A DNA stretch of 64,000 nt. Origin: Streptomyces anulatus (GTDB lineage Bacteria > Actinomycetota > Actinomycetes > Streptomycetales > Streptomycetaceae). This document shows, in pieces, positions 51,279 to 59,028 of the stretch; the stretch's first letter is position 1, and each line of letters starts with the position of its first letter. Location of the stretch: assembly GCF_014650675.1 (NCBI RefSeq), contig NZ_BMVK01000010.1, forward strand, positions 186,001-250,000, read 5' to 3'. The position numbers and the translations under genes were made by a program. The notes beneath the pieces were generated by a model. It was not told where the DNA came from. It ran no database searches and saw nothing but the letters and a program-made list of their open reading frames with translations.

Positions 51279-52745
51279 TCAACCGATCGACCGCGCGCGA
51301 GCCCTCCATTCGGTACGGGCCGTCGCCAACTCCGCCCGGTACCGCTCGTATCCGTCCTCGTACAGCGCCCGTACGTCCGCACGCGGTTCGACGACCTGGT
51401 GGCGCCCCGGCGGCGCCTCGTACCCGGGGGACAACGAGGCCCTGGCGACGGACACCACGCCGAGCGCCCCGACCTGCTCCTCCAGCGGAACGCGGACGGG
51501 CCGGCCGAGGACGTCGGCGATCAGCCGGGCCCACATCACCGACCGTGTGCCACCGCCGCACAGGGCGAGGGTGCCGCTCAGTCCCGCCGTGTCCAGGCAG
51601 TGCCGGGCCGCGTAGCCGATGGCCTCGCAGACGGCCCGGACGGCGTCCTCCCGGCCCGTCGCCAGGCTGAGCCCGTCGAGTCTGCCCCGGGCCGACGGTT
51701 CGACGAACGGGGCCCGTTCGCCCGCATCGGACAGGAAGGGGAAGGCGTGGACGCCCCGGGCGCCGGGCGGGCTGTCGGTGAGCAGGGCGTCCACGTCTGC
51801 CGTGGTCGCGCCGACGAGGGCGAGCACCCACTCCAGCGCCGCCGTTCCCACCATGGCGGGCATGGCGCGCAGCCACCGGCCGGGCGTGGGCGTGCACAGC
51901 CACATGCCGGCGGGCTCGGCGAGCGGATCGAGATCGACGCGGTCGGTCAGCACCTGGCTCGCGAGGGTCGTACCGAGGATGAGCACACCGTCCCCCACCT
52001 CACGCACCCCGCTGCCGATCGCGCAGGCCGGCAGATCGTACGGCCCCGCCACGACCGGCAACCCCTCGGGCAGCCCCAGGAGTCCGGCGCCGCGACCGTC
52101 CAGCCCGAGCACCGTGCCCGGAGCGGCGGGAGGCGGCAGCAGACCCGCCCGTTCCTCGACGCCGCAGGCCGCCAGCGCCCGGGGCGCGTAGCGGCGGGTA
52201 CGGGGGTCGAGGAAGGGGAGCGTCGCGTCGGAGGCATCCAGGCACACCCGGCCGGTGAGGCGCTGGGCGACCGCGTCGACGCAGTACCCCGCGACGGCGG
52301 CCCGGTCCAGCGAGTCCGGCTCGTGCTCCTGGAGCCAGTTCAGCAGCGGGCCGTGGCAGCCGGGGAACATTCCGGAGCCGGTGTGCGCGTAGGCGGCGCC
52401 GATCGTGCCGTCCACCAGCCAGCGGGTCACCAGGTCCGAGGCCCGCGCGTCCATCCACGAGATCGCGGGCCGCACCGGGCGGCCCTCGGAGTCCCGCAGC
52501 CACAGACCGTCCCCCTGGCCGGTGAGCGCCACGGCGTCCGGCGGCCGGCCGACCGCGGCGGCGACCTCGCGCACGACGTCGCCGACACCGGCCACGACGT
52601 CGTCGAGATCCTGCTCGACGCGACCGCCCGGCAGCATGTCCAGACGCGAGCGCCGGCTCGCGGAGGCCAAGGCGCTGCCGGTCGCGTCGAAGGCCACGGC
52701 CTTGGTGACCGACGTCCCGATGTCCACACCGATGGTGGTGCTCAC
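51279..52745 (-). CDS. FGGY-family carbohydrate kinase
   Basis: A 488-residue kinase: phosphate-1 motif GVDIGTSVTKAVAFD at the N-terminus, the FGGY-N region with GQGDGLWLRD and AISWMDARASD, and the C-terminal ATP-binding domain with GTTLASQ, the GERAPF motif, and LCGGGTRS. The family covers xylulo-, ribulo-, glycerol, gluconate, erythritol and AI-2 kinases; substrate residues do not allow a firm choice. It is downstream of the 2-hydroxyacid dehydrogenase gene by 91 bases, and upstream of the importer operon. Confidence 0.92.
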   Translation of the reverse strand: MSTTIGVDIGTSVTKAVAFDATGSALASASRRSRLDMLPGGRVEQDLDDVVAGVGDVVREVAAAVGRPPDAVALTGQGDGLWLRDSEGRPVRPAISWMDARASDLVTRWLVDGTIGAAYAHTGSGMFPGCHGPLLNWLQEHEPDSLDRAAVAGYCVDAVAQRLTGRVCLDASDATLPFLDPRTRRYAPRALAACGVEERAGLLPPPAAPGTVLGLDGRGAGLLGLPEGLPVVAGPYDLPACAIGSGVREVGDGVLILGTTLASQVLTDRVDLDPLAEPAGMWLCTPTPGRWLRAMPAMVGTAALEWVLALVGATTADVDALLTDSPPGARGVHAFPFLSDAGERAPFVEPSARGRLDGLSLATGREDAVRAVCEAIGYAARHCLDTAGLSGTLALCGGGTRSVMWARLIADVLGRPVRVPLEEQVGALGVVSVARASLSPGYEAPPGRHQVVEPRADVRALYEDGYERYRAELATARTEWRARARSIG

Positions 52746-52836
52746 GCCTGGTGCCTCCTGTACGAGCCGATACGAGCCGAGCCGAAACGAGCCGAGCCGA
52801 TGGTTCCCGGGCGACGGGGCACTGCGACGGCGGCCG

Positions 52837-53892
52837 TCAGGGCCGACCGGCCGCCAGGACGTCCTTGTTCGCGAGGTGGGCCAGCTCCTCCCCGCGCAGG
52901 AAGCGGCCGACCTCGGAGGCGGTGATGGCCGCCGCCCGGTGCGCCGTCTGCCGCGTCGCGCCCGCCAGATGGGGTGTGGTGATCACGTTCGGTACGTCGC
53001 GCAGGGCCCAGTCGGCGGGGATCGGCTCGATGTCGTACACATCGAGGGCGAGCGCCCCGAGAGCGCCGCCGCGCAGCAGCCCCGGCAGCGGCGCGTGGTC
53101 GAGCAGTCCGCCTCGGGCGGAGTTCACCAGGACCGCGCCGTGCGGCAGCAGCCCGAGACGGCGTGAGTCGATCAGGTGGTGGGTCTCCTTTGTCAGACGG
53201 GCATGCAGGCTCACCACCGAACTCCGGCTCAGGAGGGCGTCCAGCTCGACCAGTTCGACCCCGTCCGCCTCGGCCGCCGCGCGGTCGGCGTACGGGTCGG
53301 CCGCGAGTACACGGGCCCCGAAGGCGCGCATCACCCGTGCCACGATGCGGCCGATGGCCCCGTAGCCCACGAGCCCGACCGTGGCACCGCCGAGCTCGCC
53401 GCCGCTCTCCTCGTACGCGTACAGATCGCCCCGCCAGACACCCCGCTTGAGCTCCGCGTCGGCGGCGGTGATGCGGCGCATCGCGGCGAGCGTCAGTCCC
53501 ACGGCGAACTCCGCGGCGGCCGGGGCGTTGCGGCCGGGGGCGAAGCTGACCCTGACTCCGTGCCGGGTGGCGGCTGCCAGGTCCACGTTCACCGGTCCGC
53601 CCCGGGAGACGGCGACGAGGCGCAGCGCGGGCGACGCGGCGAACACCCGCTCGGTGAACGGGGCCATCTGCGTCACGCAGACCGAGGCCCCGGCCAGCGC
53701 TCCGACGAGCTCGTCCTCCGTGCCGCTCGCCTCGCGGACCTCCGCGACCGGACCGAAGGGTTCGTGGGGCCAGGGGAGGGTCAGCTCCGCGAACTCCGGG
53801 AGCTCCCGGCCCGTGCGGGACAGCTCCTGGCTCACTGCCGCGCGAATCAACGAGGGACGGACGAAGTGGTCGCCTGCGGCGAGGATGCGCAT
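52837..53892 (-). CDS. D-isomer 2-hydroxyacid dehydrogenase
   Basis: A 351-residue dehydrogenase: nucleotide fold VGLVGYGAIGRIVARVMRAFG (about 187-207) and catalytic triad Arg (VNSARGGLLD), Glu (VYDIEPI) and His (TPHLAGAT). It oxidises or reduces a D-2-hydroxyacid with NAD(P). It is not a biosynthetic PGDH, since it lacks ACT domains; its place with sugar kinases suggests handling of a sugar acid or phospho-sugar acid (inference). First gene of the dehydrogenase-kinase transcript, 102 bases from the palindrome at 53994. Confidence 0.9.
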   Translation of the reverse strand: MRILAAGDHFVRPSLIRAAVSQELSRTGRELPEFAELTLPWPHEPFGPVAEVREASGTEDELVGALAGASVCVTQMAPFTERVFAASPALRLVAVSRGGPVNVDLAAATRHGVRVSFAPGRNAPAAAEFAVGLTLAAMRRITAADAELKRGVWRGDLYAYEESGGELGGATVGLVGYGAIGRIVARVMRAFGARVLAADPYADRAAAEADGVELVELDALLSRSSVVSLHARLTKETHHLIDSRRLGLLPHGAVLVNSARGGLLDHAPLPGLLRGGALGALALDVYDIEPIPADWALRDVPNVITTPHLAGATRQTAHRAAAITASEVGRFLRGEELAHLANKDVLAAGRP

Positions 53893-53993
53893 GACGTCGG
53901 ATTCCTTCTGCGAGGAGAGCCGGTGGGATTGCGTGGCGAGCAGGTCGGAGCGTGATCCGAGCCGCGACAGGCCGGTCCTGGGCTGTGGAATTT

Positions 53994-54009
53994 CTGTTAA
54001 ATTTAACAG
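53994..54009. promoter_or_regulatory. Candidate DeoR operator, perfect 16-bp palindrome
   Basis: CTGTTAAATTTAACAG lies in the divergent space between the dehydrogenase (start 53892) and the histidine phosphatase-DeoR operon (start 54110). It is the most complete of the three TTAACA sites in the locus and probably gives autoregulation of the DeoR gene. Confidence 0.75.
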
Positions 54010-54109
54010 CGCTCACGTGAACCGGCAATGAGCCCGGCGCCCGGCGCGTCCGGCTTCTGCGTCCGGCGTCTGCGTCTGCTTCGACCTCGACCTCGGAAGG
54101 GCGGCCTCC

Positions 54110-54760
54110 ATGACCTCTCGTCTCCTGCTGGTGCGCCACGGCGAGACCGAGTGGCACGCGGAGAACCGGTACGCCGGAGTCACCGACGTCGCCCTGACCC
54201 CCAAGGGCGTGGCCCAGGGGGCCGACCTCGGATCCTGGGCCGCCCGCAGCGGCGTGGACGCGGTCGCCTGCTCCCCGCTCGGCCGTGCCCGCCTGACGGC
54301 GGCCCCCGCGGCGGCGGCGCTGGGCCTGGCGGTGGACGTTCGGGAGGGGCTGCGGGAAGTGGACTTCGGATGGGGCGAGGGCCGGACCATCGCGGAGATG
54401 GCCGAGGAGGACCCCGAGGCCGTACGGCGGTTCCGCGAGGACGCCGACGCGGGCGCCTTCCCCGGCTCCGAACCCGTCGCCCTGGCCGCGGCGCGGGCGA
54501 CCGGCTCCCTGCGCGACCTGGCGCACCGTCACCAGGGGGGAACGGTGCTCGTCGTCGCCCACAACACCCTGGTGCGCATCGCCCTGTGCGAACTCCTCGG
54601 ACTGCCCCTCGGGCGCTACCGGCGGATCTTCCCGCGACTGGACAACGGGGCCGTCACGGAGATCGAGATCCGAGGACCGGAAACGGCGTTGCGCTCGCTC
54701 AACGTACCCACCGTCGCGCCCCCCGCCCCCGCGGCCGGACCGAGCCCTGCGGGAGACTGA
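54110..54760 (+). CDS. Histidine phosphatase (phosphoglycerate mutase-like)
   Basis: A 216-residue histidine phosphatase: phosphoacceptor LVRHGETEWH at 7-16, SPLGRARLTA, the acid REVDFGWGEG, and second His in VVAHNTLVR. The family dephosphorylates sugar phosphates or phosphoacids. It precedes the DeoR gene by five bases in the same operon; a role in clearing a phosphorylated intermediate of the sugar pathway is inference. Confidence 0.9.
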   Translation: MTSRLLLVRHGETEWHAENRYAGVTDVALTPKGVAQGADLGSWAARSGVDAVACSPLGRARLTAAPAAAALGLAVDVREGLREVDFGWGEGRTIAEMAEEDPEAVRRFREDADAGAFPGSEPVALAAARATGSLRDLAHRHQGGTVLVVAHNTLVRIALCELLGLPLGRYRRIFPRLDNGAVTEIEIRGPETALRSLNVPTVAPPAPAAGPSPAGD

Positions 54761-54765
54761 CCCCC

Positions 54766-55542
54766 ATGACCAAGAGATCCGCCGAAGAACGGCGACGGCT
54801 CATCGCCGACCATGTCGTGGAGCAGGGCACGGCCACGGGCGCCGATCTCGCCCGGCTCACGGGCGTGAGCCTGATGACCGTCCACCGCGACCTCGACGAC
54901 CTCGCGCGGCAAGGGGTGCTGCGACGCTTCCGCGGCGGCGCGTCCGCCCTGCCGTCCACGGTGTTCGAGTCGAGCCTCGACTACCGGCTCGGCGTCAACA
55001 CGGCGGAGAAGAACGCCGTCGCCCGCGCCGCCGCCGCGCTGGTGGAGCCCGGTATGTCGGTGATGCTCGACGATTCCACCACGGTCCTGGTCATGGCCGG
55101 CCTGCTGGTCGACCTCGCCCCGCTCACCGTCGTCACCAACGCCCGCCGGGTGCTCGACGTCTTCACCGGGTGCGAGGGCATCCGCCTCATCGCCCTGGGC
55201 GGCGAGTACTCGCGCACCCATGACTCCTTCCTCGGGATGCCCTGCGTCGAGGCGGTGGAGGCGCTCTCCGTCGACCTCGTCGCGGTCTCCACCTCGGCCC
55301 TCGACGCCAGGACGGCCTACCACCAGGAGCAGGACGTGGTGCTGGTCAAACGGGCGATGCTCACGTCGGCGGCGACGAAGGTGATGCTCATGGACCACAC
55401 CAAACTCGCCCGGACCGCGCTGCACCGGGTGGGGCCCGTCGGCGACCTGGACCATCTCGTCGTGGACGACGGGGCGGACGCCGAACTGCTCGGCAAACTC
55501 CGCGAGCGGACCCGGGTGACGGTGGCGGCCGTCGCACCCTGA
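54766..55542 (+). CDS. DeoR-family transcriptional repressor
   Basis: A 258-residue DeoR repressor. N-terminal helix-turn-helix: EERRRLIADHVVEQGTATGADLARLTGVSLMTVHRDLDDLARQG (first 50 residues, signature with DL..GVS..T..RDL). The C-terminal sugar-phosphate sensor domain has DDSTTVLVMAG and VTNARRVLDVF. Such proteins release DNA on binding a phosphorylated sugar. Its target is probably the TTAACA palindrome, through which it would control the importer, both kinases and the dehydrogenase. Confidence 0.92.
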   Translation: MTKRSAEERRRLIADHVVEQGTATGADLARLTGVSLMTVHRDLDDLARQGVLRRFRGGASALPSTVFESSLDYRLGVNTAEKNAVARAAAALVEPGMSVMLDDSTTVLVMAGLLVDLAPLTVVTNARRVLDVFTGCEGIRLIALGGEYSRTHDSFLGMPCVEAVEALSVDLVAVSTSALDARTAYHQEQDVVLVKRAMLTSAATKVMLMDHTKLARTALHRVGPVGDLDHLVVDDGADAELLGKLRERTRVTVAAVAP

Positions 55543-55589
55543 AGCCGTACAGCCCGCCAGGAGGCTGTTCCTCCCGCCATGATGGAACG

Positions 55590-55603
55590 CATGTTAATTT
55601 CAC
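55590..55603. promoter_or_regulatory. Candidate DeoR half-site before the second kinase
   Basis: ATGTTAATTTCACA; its complement TGAAATTAACA matches the half-site at 51198 (TCAAATTAACA) and the palindrome at 53994. It is about 85 bases upstream of the second FGGY kinase. Confidence 0.55.
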
Positions 55604-55686
55604 ACACACGCAGCCACCGTGGCGGACCGCCCACCCGATCGGTGGACACCTGAGGCCCGTCCCGCCGGGGAAGGACGCTTTCCGCC

Positions 55687-57159
55687 ATGAGCAGTGCATC
55701 CCGTCGCACCACTCCCCACTCCCCGGCCGTGATCGGCATCGACGTGGCGACCGCGTCCGTCCGCGCGGTGTGCGTGGACGGACGGGGGCGCGTGCTCGCC
55801 GAGGCGGGGGGCGAACTGCCGCCCCCCGTACGGACCGCCGCGGGGACGAGCGAGCAGGACGCCCGGTCATGGTGGCCCGCCGTACGGTCGGCGCTGCGCC
55901 GCACCACGGGCGCGCTGCCCCGGGGCGGCCGCGAGGTGATCGCGGTGGCCGTGTCCGCCACGTCCGGAACGATCGTGCCCACCGGGGCCGACGGCGTCCC
56001 GCTCGGCCCGGCCCTGATGTACGACGACCGGCGGGCCGCCGACGTCAACGCCGAGGCGCAGCGGGTGGGCAGCGCCCGGTGGGACGCGCTCGGCCTGTCC
56101 GTGGGACCGACCGCGGCGCTGGGCCGAGCCGTCTGGTGCCTGCGGACGTACGGCTCGGGCCTGCGCCACGTCCTGCACACACCCGAGATCGTGGGGCGCG
56201 AGCTGACGGGCCGTCCCGTCGCCACGGACTGGAGCCACGCGCTCAAGTCCGGCTACGACGCCCGTGCCGCGGAGTGGGCGCACGAGGTCTTCGCCGCCCT
56301 CGACTTCCCGCTCGAACTGCTCCCCTCCGTACGCGCCCCCGCCACGGAGGCCGGAGTCGTCGGACCGGACGCGGCCGAGGCCACGGGCCTGCCCGAAGGG
56401 TGCTCGGTGCGCCTCGGGATGACGGACGGCTGCGCGGGCCAGATCGCCACGGGGGCGGTGGAGCCGGGCCGCTTCGTGGGCGTGCTCGGCACCACGTACG
56501 TCCTCAAGGGGGTCTCCGCCGACCTGGTTCGCGATGCGACCGGAGCGTTCTACAGCCATCGCCACCCCGACGGCTGGTGGCTCCCCGGCGGGGCGTCCAA
56601 CACCGGAGGGGAGTGCCTGGCCGACGTCGCCCAGGCCCGCCTGCCCGCGCTGGACGCCGCCGCGGCGGCCCGGGGCCCCGCTTCGTACGTGCGCTACCCG
56701 CTGCGCCGCGACGGCGAACGGTTCCCCTTCGTCGCCGGCGCGGCGCACGGATTCGAGCTGGGCCGCCCCCGCGACGAGGTGGACGCCCACCGGGCCGCGC
56801 TCGAAGGAGTCGCCTTCGTCGAACGCCTGGCCCTGGACCGGGTCGAGCGTCTCGGCGTTCCGGTGCTCGGCCCCCTGCACGCGGCCGGCGGGGGCAGCCG
56901 CAGCACTGTGTGGACGACGATCCGGGCCACCGTCCTGGACCGCCCGGTCCGGGTGGTCGAGCGCGCGGAGACGGCGTTCGGCGCCGCGCTCCTCGCCGCG
57001 ACCGGCACGCTCCACGAGGACCTCGCGGCGAGCGCCGCGGCCATGGTGCGCGGCGGCGCCCTCGTCGAGCCGGTGCCGGAGGAACGCCCCGCCCTGGACG
57101 ACGCCCACGGCCGTTTCGTCGTAGCGCTGCACGAGCGGGGCTGGCTCCCCGACGACTGA
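55687..57159 (+). CDS. FGGY-family carbohydrate kinase, second copy
   Basis: A 490-residue kinase. Motifs: VIGIDVATASVRAVCVD (phosphate-1), VSATSGTIVPTGADG, ALMYDDRRA, the ATP-side GTTYVLKGV, GERFPF (altered from GERAPF) and AAGGGSRS. It differs from the first kinase along its whole length, so the two probably phosphorylate different substrates or successive positions. Closest in style to D-ribulose-type or uncharacterised FGGY kinases. Transcribed alone; its promoter has the TTAA half-site. Confidence 0.9.
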   Translation: MSSASRRTTPHSPAVIGIDVATASVRAVCVDGRGRVLAEAGGELPPPVRTAAGTSEQDARSWWPAVRSALRRTTGALPRGGREVIAVAVSATSGTIVPTGADGVPLGPALMYDDRRAADVNAEAQRVGSARWDALGLSVGPTAALGRAVWCLRTYGSGLRHVLHTPEIVGRELTGRPVATDWSHALKSGYDARAAEWAHEVFAALDFPLELLPSVRAPATEAGVVGPDAAEATGLPEGCSVRLGMTDGCAGQIATGAVEPGRFVGVLGTTYVLKGVSADLVRDATGAFYSHRHPDGWWLPGGASNTGGECLADVAQARLPALDAAAAARGPASYVRYPLRRDGERFPFVAGAAHGFELGRPRDEVDAHRAALEGVAFVERLALDRVERLGVPVLGPLHAAGGGSRSTVWTTIRATVLDRPVRVVERAETAFGAALLAATGTLHEDLAASAAAMVRGGALVEPVPEERPALDDAHGRFVVALHERGWLPDD

Positions 57160-57208
57160 CGCGTCGTGCGTCGCCCCACCGCCCGGCCTGCCCCGGGAGG
57201 CTGTCGGC

Positions 57209-58114
57209 TCAGTCGGCGGGCTTGCCGAAGTCGAAGGCGTGGTCGCGGGCCCACCGCGCGTAGGGGCGTCCCGGTCGGCCGAGGACCTCGGCGAGGGTGA
57301 GGTAGGCGCCGTCGGATTCGGGGTTCGCCGCGTGGGGCTCGTCGGCGACGCCTTCCACCCCGTCGTAACTGGTGAGGCCGTACAGCCAGTCGGCGTTGTC
57401 GGCGGCGAACCCGCCCTGCTCGCGGTAGAAGCGGAGCGCCTGTTCGGGCGTCACCTCGTCGAGGGCGATGTGGTCTCCGACGGCCGCGGCGATGAGGGCG
57501 ACCTGCTCCCGCTTGGTGAGCGTATCGGGGCCGATGATCGTGTCGACGCGTCCGCGGCGGTCGGGATCGAGCAGGTCGGCGACGATGACGTCGGCGATGT
57601 CCTGCTCGTGGATCGGGTTGCCGGCCTGGTCGGGGAACGGCTCGACCACCCGTCGGCCGGAGCGGATGGACGGCCCCCAGATGAGCAGGGCGTTGGTGGC
57701 GAACTCGCCGGGACGGACGATCGACCAGTCGAGCCCGGACGCCCGCACGGCGCGTTCGACGGGCAGGTTGTAGGTGGTGTCATGGCCCGCGGTCACGGCG
57801 GCGGACGACACGACCACGATGTGCTCGATCCCCGCCGCCCGCGCGCACGAGACGACCTCGACGGCCGAGTCGGGCACCGCGATGAGCACCAGGGCCCGGG
57901 CCGTCCCGAAGGCGGTGCCGAGCGTCGACGGCTCGTGGAGATCGCCGGCCACCACCTCCACGGCGGAAGGCAGTCCGCTCTGCCGTGGCTGCCGGGACAC
58001 GGCGCGCACCGGCCGGCCGCTGCTCAGCAGCCCGTCGACGACGTGCCGACCGAGCGTGCCGGTCGCACCGGTCACCACGGTAAGAGGCGGTGAACTATCA
58101 AAATGAGACTTCAT
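57209..58114 (-). CDS. NmrA-type NAD(P)-binding protein (SDR family)
   Basis: A 301-residue atypical short-chain dehydrogenase: VVTGATGTLGRHVVDGLLSSGRPVRA at the N-terminus, then VVVSSAAVTAGHDTTYNLPVERAVRASGLDWSIVRPG. The NmrA/HSCARG pattern binds NAD(P) and often lacks enzymatic activity or acts as a redox sensor. The start is chosen as ATG at 58114; the frame extends to 58162 but that crosses the operator. Divergent from the TetR gene, with the palindrome 58103-58122 over its start codon. Confidence 0.88.
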   Translation of the reverse strand: MKSHFDSSPPLTVVTGATGTLGRHVVDGLLSSGRPVRAVSRQPRQSGLPSAVEVVAGDLHEPSTLGTAFGTARALVLIAVPDSAVEVVSCARAAGIEHIVVVSSAAVTAGHDTTYNLPVERAVRASGLDWSIVRPGEFATNALLIWGPSIRSGRRVVEPFPDQAGNPIHEQDIADVIVADLLDPDRRGRVDTIIGPDTLTKREQVALIAAAVGDHIALDEVTPEQALRFYREQGGFAADNADWLYGLTSYDGVEGVADEPHAANPESDGAYLTLAEVLGRPGRPYARWARDHAFDFGKPAD

Positions 58115-58122
58115 AGTCTCAT
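58103..58122. promoter_or_regulatory. Candidate TetR operator, perfect inverted repeat
   Basis: ATGAGACT and AGTCTCAT flank TCAT, an 8-bp perfect inverted repeat overlapping the NmrA-type gene start and lying about 30 bases before the TetR start. Occupancy would block both translation-start regions. Confidence 0.75.
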
Positions 58123-58149
58123 AATGGCACTGTGCTTTATGATCCGGCA

Positions 58150-58710
58150 ATGGAGTTGTCACCGCAGAAGCAGCGCACGCGCCGCGCCATCCTCGACGCT
58201 GCGGCCGGTGAGTGGGCTCAGGACCCCGCCGTGAGCCTGGGGAGCATCGCCGCGGCGGCCGGTGTCGGACGGGCGACCGTCCACCGCTACTTCCCCGACC
58301 GTGAACACCTCCGGTCGGCGCTCACCAGTGACTCCTGGGCCGCCCTCCACGCGGCGATCGTGGAGGCCGCTCCCGGCTCCGGCCCGGTGCTGGAGGTGGT
58401 CGACCGGATCGTCAGCGCCATGGTCCACGTCGGTGACCGTGTGCTGTTCCTGTTCGCCTCGACGGGGGAGGAGCCCTCCCGCGCGGACGCCTCGATCGCG
58501 GGCGCGGTCGACGAGATCCTCGTCGCGGAGATCCGGCGAGGGCAGCAGGACGGCGAGCTCGACTCCACCGTCCCGGCCCAGTGGATCCAGCGCATGGTGT
58601 GGAGCATCGTCTACACCGGCCTCCACGCGACCGGCGACGGGCTCGTCGCGCGCCACGGCGTCGACGACCTGATCCGCTGGACCCTTCGTGGCGCCATCAG
58701 CGCGCGGTAG
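58150..58710 (+). CDS. TetR-family transcriptional regulator
   Basis: About 186 residues. Helix-turn-helix: RRAILDAAAGEWAQDPAVSLGSIAAAAGVGRATVHRYFPDREHL; the C-terminal domain is helical with a hydrophobic pocket. The start is the ATG at 58150 (an in-frame GTG at 58132 would add six residues). It is divergent from the NmrA-type gene and most likely represses it through the 58103 palindrome. The effector is unknown. Confidence 0.9.
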   Translation: MELSPQKQRTRRAILDAAAGEWAQDPAVSLGSIAAAAGVGRATVHRYFPDREHLRSALTSDSWAALHAAIVEAAPGSGPVLEVVDRIVSAMVHVGDRVLFLFASTGEEPSRADASIAGAVDEILVAEIRRGQQDGELDSTVPAQWIQRMVWSIVYTGLHATGDGLVARHGVDDLIRWTLRGAISAR

Positions 58711-58839
58711 CGGGGCGTCGGTGCCGGTTCGGCCCCAACGGAACCGTGAAGCAAGGCACTTCGACGTAAGACGGGCCTCGGAAAAGCTGCTGCCGCAAGC
58801 ACCTTGCCATGCTGGTCGGACCCCTCTACGTTCACTGTA

Positions 58840-58851
58840 GAAAGCGCTTGC
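58840..58851. promoter_or_regulatory. LacI-family operator-like element
   Basis: GAAAGCGCTTGC contains the AAGCGCTT core palindrome typical of LacI-family sites. It is about 190 bases before the pectate lyase start. Confidence 0.4.
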
Positions 58852-58939
58852 TGTCCTGTCGCTTCCGGTGTGGAGCCCGGGGCGTCGGGGTGCTGCCGCA
58901 CGCCACCGGTGAAGGGAGCCGTCCCTGTGCGGCTGCGTG

Positions 58940-58953
58940 CGGGAGCGCTCCCA
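58940..58953. promoter_or_regulatory. CebR-like operator before the pectate lyase
   Basis: CGGGAGCGCTCCCA matches the 14-bp CebR box TGGGAGCGCTCCCA (as known for Streptomyces cellulose-utilisation genes) at 13 of 14 positions, 76 bases upstream of the pectate lyase ATG. Confidence 0.7.
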
Positions 58954-59028
58954 CATGTCATGGACACGTCATGCGGCGTGTGTTCTGCCATCCACCATCC
59001 ACCAACCCAAGACGCATGGGAGACGAAC

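Larger units (their letters stand above)
58711..59028. other. Promoter region of the pectate lyase with operator-like palindromes
   Basis: A 318-base gene-free stretch. It holds a LacI-type element GAAAGCGCTTGC at 58840-58851 and a CebR-like box at 58940-58953. The sequence between (58860-58935) looks like transcribed leader or promoter with no further repeats seen. The 50 bases after the TetR stop show no clear terminator. Confidence 0.5.
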
